Shown here: positions 1 to 6,831 of the stretch, piece by piece
How positions within the stretch are numbered: position 1 is the first letter of the stretch
How the letters are laid out: the number at the start of each line of letters is the position of its first letter
DNA from: an uncultured Acidimicrobiaceae bacterium
GTDB taxonomy: Bacteria; Actinomycetota; Acidimicrobiia; Acidimicrobiales; RAAP-2
Direction of reading: 5' to 3'
Length of the DNA: 9,199 nucleotides
Assembly: GCA_937894805.1 (NCBI GenBank)
Contig: CALAYR010000097.1
Location: 1 to 9,199 of the forward strand
Made by a program: the position numbers and the translations under genes
The notes under the pieces: generated by a model
What the model saw: the letters and a program-made list of their open reading frames with translations, nothing else
Told to the model about the DNA's origin: nothing
Database searches by the model: none

Positions 1-691
<691 letters not shown>

Positions 692-699
692 TAAAACTG

Positions 700-728
700 C
701 CGGTTTTGGCCTTTGGGCCAATATCCGG
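700..728 (+). promoter_or_regulatory. Hairpin in the rho–rpmE gap, possible rpmE leader element
   Basis: The gap holds a clear inverted repeat. TTGGCC (706–711) pairs perfectly with GGCCAA (716–721) around the loop TTTG. An outer CCGG (700–703) pairs with CCGG (725–728) across a small internal loop. No T-run follows, so it is not a standard intrinsic terminator. It lies 36 bases before the L31 start. Structured leaders upstream of L31 genes, including an actinobacterial class, have been proposed as binding sites for ribosomal-protein feedback; membership of this hairpin in such a class is my inference. It could instead be an RNA-processing site or a weak attenuator after rho. Confidence 0.45.
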
Positions 729-747
729 TAGGATTACACGTCGCACC

Positions 748-753
748 AAGGAG
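748..753 (+). promoter_or_regulatory. Strong Shine-Dalgarno site of rpmE
   Basis: AAGGAG lies 10 bases before the ATG at 764. It fixes the rpmE start and argues against an upstream in-frame ATG at 713, which would add 17 unrelated residues and lie inside the hairpin. It is the best ribosome-binding site in the window. Confidence 0.85.
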
Positions 754-763
754 TTATCGAATC

Positions 764-988
764 ATGAAGCCCGACATCCACCCGAACTACGTAGAAGCCA
801 CCGTTACCTGCTCATGCGGTAACACCTTCTCGACCCATTCGACGAAGGCTTCGATTGTTATCGAACTCTGCAACGAGTGCCACCCCTTCTTCACCGGTAA
901 GCAGAAGCTTGTCGACACCGGTGGTCGCGTGGAGCGCTTCCAGCGTCGTTACGCCTCACAGGGCAAGGCCCGCGCCCCCAAGGCGTAG
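764..988 (+). CDS. rpmE: 50S ribosomal protein L31, zinc-binding type
   Basis: L31 sits at the central protuberance and contributes to the bridge between the 50S and 30S subunits. The 74-residue protein begins MKPDIHPNY, as is typical of the family. It carries the four zinc-ligand cysteines of the C+ form: C16 and C18 (CSC) and C36 and C39 (CNEC), followed by the conserved HPFFTGKQ segment and a basic tail. The start is set by AAGGAG 10 bases upstream. Presence of all four cysteines points to the zinc-replete form rather than the zinc-free paralogue made under zinc starvation. The gene ends with TAG at 986–988. prfA follows after 24 bases in the same reading frame, with no other stop between them. 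Position between rho and prfA is the usual actinobacterial one. Confidence 0.97.
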   Translation: MKPDIHPNYVEATVTCSCGNTFSTHSTKASIVIELCNECHPFFTGKQKLVDTGGRVERFQRRYASQGKARAPKA

Positions 989-1012
989 TCCTTCCCTGAT
1001 TCGAATCTCGAC

Positions 1013-2092
1013 GTGCGTTCGGTAGACGACACCCTCTCGGCGCTCGCTTCAGAACTTATTGAAGTCGAGGCTCACCTTTCGGAGTCCGACGTCGCCAGCG
1101 ACCTCACCCGTCTGCGTGATCTTTCGCGTCGCCACAAAGAACTCACGGAGATTGTTAACGCCTGGAATGCCGTCAAGGCCGTCCAGGAAGACATCGCTAC
1201 CGCCAAGGAGATGTTCAACGACTCTTCGGGCGACGATCGTGAACTGTGGCGCGATGAGATCAATGCGAGCGAGGCCAAGCTCCCCGAACTCGAGTCGATT
1301 CTCGAAGAGCTGCTCTTGCCTCGCGACCCTAACGACGGCCGCAACGTCATTGTCGAAATTCGTGGCGCCGAAGGTGGCGATGAGGCCAATCTCTTCGCCG
1401 GCGACCTGGCGGAAATGTATCGCCGCTACTCCCACTTACGTAACTGGAAGCTCGAAGTCGTAGAGCAGCGCGAAAGCGATCAAGGCGGCTTTGACGAAGT
1501 GACCTTCCTTATCAAGGGCGAAGACGCGTGGCGTCGCCTCGAGATGGAGGCCGGCGTTCACCGGGTGCAGCGCGTGCCGGCGACCGAAGCCAAGGGCCGA
1601 GTGCACACCTCCTCGGCCACCGTCTCGATTTTGCCAGAGGCCGAAGAGGTTGATGTTGAGATCAACATGAGCGACCTCAAGATTGATGTCTATCGCTCCA
1701 GTGGTCCTGGTGGTCAGAGTGTTAACACCACTGACTCGGCCGTTCGCATCACCCACATTCCGACCGGCATCATGGTGGCGATGCAGGACGAAAAGAGCCA
1801 AATTCAAAACCGCGCCAAGGCCATGATTGTGCTGCGTTCACGTCTCTTGAAGGCGGCTCAGGACGCCCAAGCCACCGAACTCGGTGACCTCAAGCGCACC
1901 CAACTCGGTGGCGGTGGTCGTAGTGAGAAGATCCGTACGTACAACTTCAAAGAGAATCGCGTGACCGATCACCGCATCAACCTGACGCTCTACTCGCTCG
2001 ACGCCGTTCTTGGTGGTGAGCTCGATACCGTCGTCGATGCTCTCCTCGCCGACAAGCGGGCCCGTCAGCTGGCCGAGAGTGACGGACGCTAG
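1013..2092 (+). CDS. prfA: Peptide chain release factor 1 (RF1)
   Basis: RF1 reads UAA and UAG stop codons and triggers peptide release on the ribosome. The product is 359 residues (E. coli RF1 is 360). The codon-recognition tripeptide is PAT at 189–191, which marks RF1 rather than RF2 (SPF). The GGQ motif is at 233–235 within SSGPGGQSVN, and Gln235 is the residue methylated by PrmC. The N-terminal third is charged and helical, as in the family. The GTG at 1013 is the only plausible start, because the in-frame TAG of rpmE lies 24 bases upstream and GTG is the first start codon after it. No Shine-Dalgarno sequence is visible, so translation may depend on coupling to rpmE. The gene ends in TAG and overlaps prmC by 14 bases. 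Confidence 0.97.
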   Translation: MRSVDDTLSALASELIEVEAHLSESDVASDLTRLRDLSRRHKELTEIVNAWNAVKAVQEDIATAKEMFNDSSGDDRELWRDEINASEAKLPELESILEELLLPRDPNDGRNVIVEIRGAEGGDEANLFAGDLAEMYRRYSHLRNWKLEVVEQRESDQGGFDEVTFLIKGEDAWRRLEMEAGVHRVQRVPATEAKGRVHTSSATVSILPEAEEVDVEINMSDLKIDVYRSSGPGGQSVNTTDSAVRITHIPTGIMVAMQDEKSQIQNRAKAMIVLRSRLLKAAQDAQATELGDLKRTQLGGGGRSEKIRTYNFKENRVTDHRINLTLYSLDAVLGGELDTVVDALLADKRARQLAESDGR

Positions 2093-2909
2093 ATCTCGTT
2101 TTATCGATGACCTCGTATTTCGAGGTCTCGAACGTCGCGAGGCCACGTGGCTCGTTGACGAGTTTGCCCCGGGTGGTGACGGCGATGCCGAACAGGCCGT
2201 TCTTTCCGCCGGACTCCGTCGATTGGCCGGTGAACCCCTGCAGTACATCATTGGCCACTGGCCCTTTCGGGAGCTTGACCTCGATGTCGATCCCCGGGTG
2301 CTGATTCCCCGTCCCGAAACCGAAGAGTTAGTGGGTCACGCCATCGAGGTACTCGCGAATCGCGGGGCCGTGTCACCGCTCATCTTGGATCTCGGTTGTG
2401 GATCGGGAGCTATCGGTTTGGCCCTCCTGCAGGAGCTGGCGACCCGCGGTATCGCCGCCTCACTGATTGCCGTTGATGCGTCCGCAGATGCCCTGGCCGT
2501 TGCGAAGCGCAACGCCCTCAAGCACGGACTCTTGCGCGTCACCTTCATCGAATCCAACTGGTTTTCGGCCATCGACGAAAGTTTTCTCAACACCTTTGAT
2601 CTCATCGTGACCAACCCGCCGTACATTGCCGAGGCGGAGATGGCTGAACTCGACGATGTGTTGAACTACGAACCGCGCACCGCCCTCGTGGCCGGTGACG
2701 TCGGTGGGCCGGGTCTGAGCGACCTACACGCCATTCTTAACGAAGCGCCTCGTTGGCTTTCGCCCTCCGGGGCCCTCGTGGCCGAGCACGGCTTTTCCCA
2801 GGGTGACGCCTTGTTGGCGATGGCCCGCCACGCAGGGTTCCACTCCGTGCGGGACCTCACCGATATGGCCGGTCATCCCCGTATCTTGGTGGCCGAGGAC
2901 GTGCAGTAA
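2079..2909 (+). CDS. prmC: Release factor glutamine N5-methyltransferase PrmC (HemK)
   Basis: This SAM-dependent enzyme methylates the GGQ glutamine of release factors and so promotes efficient termination. The protein has 276 residues. A short helical N-terminal domain (about 1–60) leads into GEPLQYIIG and the IPRPETEELV segment (about 76–85). The SAM-binding loop is LDLGCGSGAIG (about 103–113), and the catalytic motif NPPY, which holds the target glutamine, is at 179–182. I chose the GTG at 2079, which overlaps the prfA end by 14 bases and gives an N-terminus that aligns with the family, though it is about 20 residues shorter before GEPLQ than in E. coli. ATG at 2037 or 2010 would add residues encoded inside prfA and looks less likely. 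No clear ribosome-binding site is seen, so translational coupling to prfA is probable and would place enzyme and substrate together. Confidence 0.95.
   Translation: MTDARSRFIDDLVFRGLERREATWLVDEFAPGGDGDAEQAVLSAGLRRLAGEPLQYIIGHWPFRELDLDVDPRVLIPRPETEELVGHAIEVLANRGAVSPLILDLGCGSGAIGLALLQELATRGIAASLIAVDASADALAVAKRNALKHGLLRVTFIESNWFSAIDESFLNTFDLIVTNPPYIAEAEMAELDDVLNYEPRTALVAGDVGGPGLSDLHAILNEAPRWLSPSGALVAEHGFSQGDALLAMARHAGFHSVRDLTDMAGHPRILVAEDVQ
2895..2899 (+). promoter_or_regulatory. Shine-Dalgarno site of tsaC, inside prmC
   Basis: GAGGA inside the last codons of prmC lies about 9 bases before the tsaC ATG at 2909. It supports that start and suggests tsaC can be initiated independently as well as by re-initiation at TAATG. 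Confidence 0.6.
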
Positions 2910-3520
2910 TGGAACTTTTGAACCCACTCCAGATTGACGAAGTCGCGGCCCTGCTCAACGCTGGCCACGTCGTCGTTATCCCCACTGACACCGTCTACGG
3001 CGTCGCGGCCAAATTCGAAATTGCTTCCGCCGTGCAACAGCTCTTCGCGATTAAGCAGCGACCATCAACGGTGCCGCTGCCCGTCTTTGTCAATGACGGC
3101 GACGGCATCTTTCAAGTGGGGGGTCGAGAGACGGCCGCCGCGTCAACGCTGGCGCACGCTTTTTGGCCGGGTCCACTGACGCTGATTGTGCCGGCCCTGG
3201 CGAGTTCGGCCGAGCTCATCGGTTCTGGTGACGGTACCATTGGTTTTCGCCGACCGAACGATGAACTGGTGCAGTATCTCGTTTCGCGTTGTGGGCCGCT
3301 CGCCGTTACCAGTGCCAATGAGCACGGAGCACCACCGTGCACCACAGTGGCCGAAGTGCAAGAGGTCTTTGAAGGTAATGACCTCGTGGCGGCCGTGCTC
3401 GACGGTGGGGAGCGCAACGGCACGGTATCGACAGTCGTGATCTGTGACGATCACGGCTATCGCATTGTTCGTGAGGGCGCTCTTTCGAGCGACCAGTTAG
3501 CGGCCGCCTTCCGCGGTTAG
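2909..3520 (+). CDS. tsaC: L-threonylcarbamoyladenylate synthase (TsaC/Sua5/YwlC family)
   Basis: Makes threonylcarbamoyl-AMP from threonine, bicarbonate and ATP, the first step of t6A synthesis at position 37 of tRNAs reading ANN codons. The 203-residue protein is the single-domain (TsaC) form; the extra C-terminal domain of full-length Sua5 is absent. Motifs are PTDTVYG (25–31), KQRP (49–52), FWPGPLT (85–91), TSAN (134–137) and the late GTVSTVV segment (171–177), all typical of the YrdC fold. The start codon overlaps the prmC stop (TAATG), and a GAGGA sits upstream. It ends in TAG at 3518–3520, overlapping the stop codon of the convergent gene. The prfA–prmC–tsaC order is the usual one (Rv1299–Rv1301 in M. 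tuberculosis). Confidence 0.95.
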   Translation: MELLNPLQIDEVAALLNAGHVVVIPTDTVYGVAAKFEIASAVQQLFAIKQRPSTVPLPVFVNDGDGIFQVGGRETAAASTLAHAFWPGPLTLIVPALASSAELIGSGDGTIGFRRPNDELVQYLVSRCGPLAVTSANEHGAPPCTTVAEVQEVFEGNDLVAAVLDGGERNGTVSTVVICDDHGYRIVREGALSSDQLAAAFRG

Positions 3521-5010
3521 AAGAAGAACTCGCCGTTGCGAACGTGGCCCGAAAGACCAATGGTCTCGGTCAGTTCGAAGGTCTCCATCGTCGCTGGGTC
3601 ACTGGTCTTGCTCCAAACACGGGCTCCATCACTGTGACGCGCAGCCACGACGGCGTGCGTGGCGCTGCCATCACGACCGTGAACCACGGTGTAGGACTCG
3701 ACCGTCACCACGCCGTCTTCTTGTCGACGGGGGCACTGGGGTAGTGCGTCGACGATCTCTTGGACCGAGGCGTGTTGGAACGGCATCTCCGGGGGTGTGG
3801 TGGAGTAGGTGCCCCACGCGTGCTTGGTGGAGAACCAACCCAAGCCCGTGACCAGTCCGTGATCACCGGGGTGTTCGCGCAGCCGGTCGACCATGGCGGC
3901 AATTGAGTGGGTGACGTAGTTGTTGCCCGGGCCACCACCGAAGGTGAGGCCACCAGTCAAGGTCGGGATGCGGGTGGTGCTGAAGGCATCGATACCAATC
4001 ACATCGCAGGCCGTCTGCACCACGGTGGGGAAGCAGGAGTACAGGTCGAGGTGAGTCAACGCATCGCTCGTCACCCCAAAGGATTGGAGTTGGGACCAGA
4101 TGGCCCGCATGGCGGGGGAGTCGTCGAGTTGAGGGCGATCGGACACGAACCAGTGGTCCGTGGCGTCGGCACCAGTGTGCGGAAAGACCATGCGCTCACG
4201 TGGCACGCCCAGAGCGACGGCCGTTTCGTAGCTGGCGATGATGTAGGCCGCACCCATGTCGACGGGCAGGTTGGCGACCAGCATCTTGGTGTAAGGGAAC
4301 GAGACCATGCGGTTCGACGGCGTTGGTGTGGCGATGGTGCTGGCGTCGGGGCTGTTGGTAATCCAGGCGTTGGGATTCGTGGCGGCCACGGCCGCAAAGT
4401 TGGCCCAGAGTTGGCCGAGTCGTTCACGTTGCTGGGTAATGGACCAGCCGAGTCGAGCGCGCCGCGCATTCTCAAAGAGGGGATAGACCTCGACGGGCTG
4501 CGTGAGTCCGTTGCCGTACTCCTCGGCCGTAAAGGGGATGCGATCCTCTTCAACGAGGGCGGGGGAGGCGACCTCGGGACCCTGGGTGATCCAGGTCGGC
4601 TTATGTCCTTCACGACGGGCGAGGGAAGAGGCGTGCATCGCTTCCGAACCGACGACGGCGATGAGGTTGGCTTCGCCCCGCAAGATTCGCAGTGAGGATT
4701 CGTGAACCAACTTTTGTGGAATGTTGCCGCCGGTCGGGGTCAGGCGAGTGGTGACGTGGGTTGCTCCGAGACGCTCGGCCACGAGCAGAGCCGGGTCGGC
4801 CGTCTTCCACGTGAATGATCCAATGGCGACAATTTCTTCCAGTGCGGCCAAGAGTCCACCCGTGGCGTGAGCGTCGTCGACGGCGCGCTCGAGGGCACTG
4901 ACCATCAAGTCGAGTGGCTCGGGTCGCTCGGCGTAGGTCGCAGCTGGGCTGGGGCGGTCGGTGATTTGGCCGACGCCAATGATGACGGGGGTGCGGGGCG
5001 AGATAGTCAC
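3517..5010 (-). CDS. Thiolase-like protein of the TLP1 type, without canonical thiolase catalytic residues
   Basis: A 497-residue protein with a thiolase fold, of the group often annotated acetyl-CoA acetyltransferase (Rv1867-like in mycobacteria). The N-terminus (SPRTPVIIGVGQ) and the AVVGSEAMH segment fit SCP2-type thiolases. Where active thiolases have the nucleophilic cysteine (N-x-x-C-x-S/T-G) this protein has PTGGNIPQ (92–99). The HDCF-type motif appears as YSCFP (Cys326), and the GGHP loop is GGGPGNNY (358–365), so the catalytic histidine is also missing. About 80 residues beyond the thiolase core match the extra C-terminal domain described for M. smegmatis TLP1, which was reported to be monomeric and inactive as a thiolase. 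Function is therefore unknown; acyl-CoA or lipid binding is a guess. I chose GTG at 5010 because the residues upstream of it look non-coding; a GTG/ATG further upstream would overlap rpiB. No clear ribosome-binding site is seen. It is the only reversed gene, and its TAA overlaps the tsaC stop. Confidence 0.88.
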   Translation of the reverse strand: MTISPRTPVIIGVGQITDRPSPAATYAERPEPLDLMVSALERAVDDAHATGGLLAALEEIVAIGSFTWKTADPALLVAERLGATHVTTRLTPTGGNIPQKLVHESSLRILRGEANLIAVVGSEAMHASSLARREGHKPTWITQGPEVASPALVEEDRIPFTAEEYGNGLTQPVEVYPLFENARRARLGWSITQQRERLGQLWANFAAVAATNPNAWITNSPDASTIATPTPSNRMVSFPYTKMLVANLPVDMGAAYIIASYETAVALGVPRERMVFPHTGADATDHWFVSDRPQLDDSPAMRAIWSQLQSFGVTSDALTHLDLYSCFPTVVQTACDVIGIDAFSTTRIPTLTGGLTFGGGPGNNYVTHSIAAMVDRLREHPGDHGLVTGLGWFSTKHAWGTYSTTPPEMPFQHASVQEIVDALPQCPRRQEDGVVTVESYTVVHGRDGSATHAVVAARHSDGARVWSKTSDPATMETFELTETIGLSGHVRNGEFFF

Positions 5011-5069
5011 GGACGTAGTTTTACCGAAGCGGACTCGGTGCGCTCGTGGTGACGGGTAGCGTGGTGTCA
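5011..5069. promoter_or_regulatory. Divergent intergenic region between the thiolase-like gene and rpiB
   Basis: These 59 bases must hold, or adjoin, the promoters for the minus-strand gene and for the rpiB–glyA–wecA–atp block. A short dyad, ACCGA (5023–5027) and TCGGT (5035–5039), lies in it and could be an operator, but five base pairs are easily found by chance. I see no convincing paired -35 and -10 boxes in either direction. Assignment as a regulatory region rests on gene orientation only. Confidence 0.4.
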
Positions 5070-5507
5070 ATGCGAATTGCCGTCGGTTCAGACCACGCCG
5101 GATTTGACCTCAAAGTCACCGTTCTTGACGCCCTGCGTGAGCGCGGTCACGAGGTGGTCGACCTCGGAGCCCACGACGCCACAACTTCGGTCGACTACCC
5201 CGACTTTGGGGCCGCCGTGGGTCGTGCGGCGACTGACGGCACGGCCGAACTGGGCGTAGCCATCTGTGGTTCCGGCATCGGTATCTCCATCGCCGCCAAC
5301 AAGATTCCTGGCGTGCGGGCCGCACTGGTGCACGACGCGACTTCGGCCCGTTTGGCCCGCGAGCACAATCACGCCAACGTGCTCTGTCTCGGCGCTCGAC
5401 TGCTCGGAACGCAAGTCGTTCTCGATGCCCTGGACGCCTGGCTCGGGGCGACGCCCGGTGACGGCCGACACCTGGGCCGCATCGACAAACTCTCCGCTCT
5501 CGACTAA
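5070..5507 (+). CDS. rpiB: Ribose-5-phosphate isomerase B (RpiB/LacAB family)
   Basis: Interconverts ribose 5-phosphate and ribulose 5-phosphate in the pentose phosphate pathway. The 145-residue protein starts MRIAVGSDHAG, with the conserved Asp8-His9 substrate-contact pair. The catalytic base region reads CGSGIGISIAANK with Cys66, as in E. coli RpiB, whereas the M. tuberculosis enzyme lacks this cysteine and uses a glutamate. His99-Asn100 lie in REHNHANVLCLGAR, and the C-terminal RIDKL helix is present. The ATG at 5070 is chosen because family members begin right at this point; an in-frame GTG at 5064 is an alternative, and an ATG-less extension to 5046 is unlikely. No good ribosome-binding site is seen. 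glyA follows after 28 bases, an order also found in B. subtilis (ywlF, then glyA a gene later). Confidence 0.95.
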   Translation: MRIAVGSDHAGFDLKVTVLDALRERGHEVVDLGAHDATTSVDYPDFGAAVGRAATDGTAELGVAICGSGIGISIAANKIPGVRAALVHDATSARLAREHNHANVLCLGARLLGTQVVLDALDAWLGATPGDGRHLGRIDKLSALD

Positions 5508-5535
5508 CACTCTCAAAACAGAAAGAAAGAAAACC
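5508..5535 (+). promoter_or_regulatory. Purine-rich leader before glyA
   Basis: The 28 bases between rpiB and glyA contain an A-rich tract with three GAAA repeats (5521–5533) directly before the GTG start. There is no classical GGAGG. In a G+C-rich setting this A/purine tract stands out; it could keep the start unpaired or act as a weak ribosome-binding or S1-binding site. That role is inferred from composition only. Confidence 0.4.
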
Positions 5536-6825
5536 GTGGCTCACTCACCATTTGACGCTTGGATTACCGGAGACGACGAAGTTACGTCTCTGCTCGCTCA
5601 GGAGTGGACTCGCCAGATCTCCTCCGTGCAGTTGATCGCCAGTGAGAACTTCACGTCACCCTCAGTGATGGCCGCTACCGGTTCGATCATGACGAACAAG
5701 TACGCCGAGGGATACCCGGGACGTCGCTACTACGGCGGTAACCAGATTGTCGACGAGATGGAAGACCTCGCCCGCCGCCGCCTCACGGCACTCTTCGGTG
5801 CCGAGCACGCCAATGTCCAGCCCCACAGTGGAGCCAATGCCAACGTCGCGGTCTACCAAGCGCTGCTTAACCCCGGTGACACCATCCTCGCGATGCGTCT
5901 CGACCAGGGTGGTCACCTCACGCACGGTTCGCCGGCTTCGATTACTTCGAAGATTTGGCGTTTCGTTTCTTACGGCGTCACGGCCCGTTCCGATGACCCC
6001 ACCCAGCCGGGCGAAATCATCGACTTTGACAACGTACGTGACTTGGCCTTGAAGGAGCGCCCGAAGCTCATCGTCGCCGGCGCCACCGCCTACTCACGTC
6101 AAATCGACCCCGTGATCTTTCGGGAGATTGCGGACGAAGTTGGTGCCCTCTTGATGTTCGACTCGGCCCACCCGGCCGGTCTTATCGCTGGTGGTTCGCA
6201 CCCCAATCCCACGCCCTACGCCGACGCCGTCACCTTCACGACCCACAAGACATTGCGCGGTCCCCGTGGTGGTGCGATTCTCTGTCGCGAAGAGCACGCC
6301 AAGAAGATTGACGGTGCCGTGTTCCCGGGACAGCAGGGCGGCCCCTTGGAGCACGCCATTGCGGCCAAGGCCGTGGCCTTCCGCGAAGCCAGTCAGGCCA
6401 GTTTCCACACCTACACCGAGCAGGTCGTGGCTAACGCTCGAGCCTTTGCGTCCGCACTGGCCACTGAGGGTTTCCGGATCGTGTCTGGCGGCACCGACAA
6501 CCACCAGGTCATCTTGGACTTGCGCGACTTTGACGCTGAGCTCAACGGGAAGGTGGCGCAGGAAGTGCTCGACCGCGCCGGTATCACCACCAATCGCAAT
6601 CAGATTCCCGATGACCCCCGCTCACCATTCATCACCTCGGGCCTGCGTCTCGGCACGCCCGCGCAGACGACGGCCGGCATGAAGGAGGGCGAGTTCGCCC
6701 AGATTGCCTCGCTGCTGGCTCGCGCCCTCCGCCAACGTGAAGACGAAGCGGCGATCACTCAAATTCGCAGCGAGATCGGCCAACTTTGTGCTGGCTTTAA
6801 TCCCTACGCCAGCTTTGTGAGTTAG
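5536..6825 (+). CDS. glyA: Serine hydroxymethyltransferase
   Basis: PLP enzyme that converts serine and tetrahydrofolate to glycine and 5,10-methylene-tetrahydrofolate, the main source of one-carbon units. The 429-residue product is of normal length. It shows the N-terminal LIASENF (33–39), NKYAEGYPGRRYYGG (54–68), GGHLTHGSP, the PLP-contact DSAHPAGL (Asp209, His212), the PLP lysine in TTHKTLRGPRGG (Lys238), and SGLRLGTPAQTT with the substrate-carboxylate arginine at 371. Two small departures from the common pattern are SGANAN in place of SGxQAN and TTAGM in place of TTRGM. GTG at 5536 is the start because the frame upstream runs through rpiB and is unlike SHMT, while the residues after the GTG align with the family. 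It is followed by wecA after 6 bases. Confidence 0.97.
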   Translation: MAHSPFDAWITGDDEVTSLLAQEWTRQISSVQLIASENFTSPSVMAATGSIMTNKYAEGYPGRRYYGGNQIVDEMEDLARRRLTALFGAEHANVQPHSGANANVAVYQALLNPGDTILAMRLDQGGHLTHGSPASITSKIWRFVSYGVTARSDDPTQPGEIIDFDNVRDLALKERPKLIVAGATAYSRQIDPVIFREIADEVGALLMFDSAHPAGLIAGGSHPNPTPYADAVTFTTHKTLRGPRGGAILCREEHAKKIDGAVFPGQQGGPLEHAIAAKAVAFREASQASFHTYTEQVVANARAFASALATEGFRIVSGGTDNHQVILDLRDFDAELNGKVAQEVLDRAGITTNRNQIPDDPRSPFITSGLRLGTPAQTTAGMKEGEFAQIASLLARALRQREDEAAITQIRSEIGQLCAGFNPYASFVS

Positions 6826-6831
6826 GCATTC

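Noticed and set aside
700..728. The hairpin after rho as an intrinsic terminator
   Set aside because: No run of T follows the stem; the next bases are TAGGATTACACG.
713..763. An upstream ATG extending rpmE by 17 residues
   Set aside because: L31 proteins start at MKPDIHP-type sequences, and the AAGGAG site fits the ATG at 764.
1049..1435. A 128-codon minus-strand frame opposite prfA
   Set aside because: Lies wholly antisense to the RF1 N-terminal domain with no independent support.
2010..2078. An N-terminal extension of PrmC inside prfA
   Set aside because: The extra residues are a low-complexity Ser/Pro shadow of the prfA frame, and the GTG at 2079 gives a suitable family N-terminus.
3907..4695. 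A 262-codon open frame on the plus strand opposite the thiolase-like gene
   Set aside because: It is a Gly/Val/Asp/Arg-rich frame antisense to a clearly homologous protein; such frames are common in G+C-rich DNA, and it has no recognisable motif.
5018..5070. A minus-strand promoter made of TTGACA (5070–5065) and TAAAAC (5023–5018)
   Set aside because: The spacing is about 41 bases instead of 16–18, and the TTGACA overlaps the rpiB start codon.
5266..5535. An N-terminal extension of GlyA through rpiB
   Set aside because: The frame overlaps rpiB codons and is unlike any SHMT N-terminus; the GTG at 5536 aligns well.
6094..6504. A 136-codon minus-strand frame opposite glyA
   Set aside because: Shadow of a well-conserved gene; no motif, ribosome-binding site or promoter.
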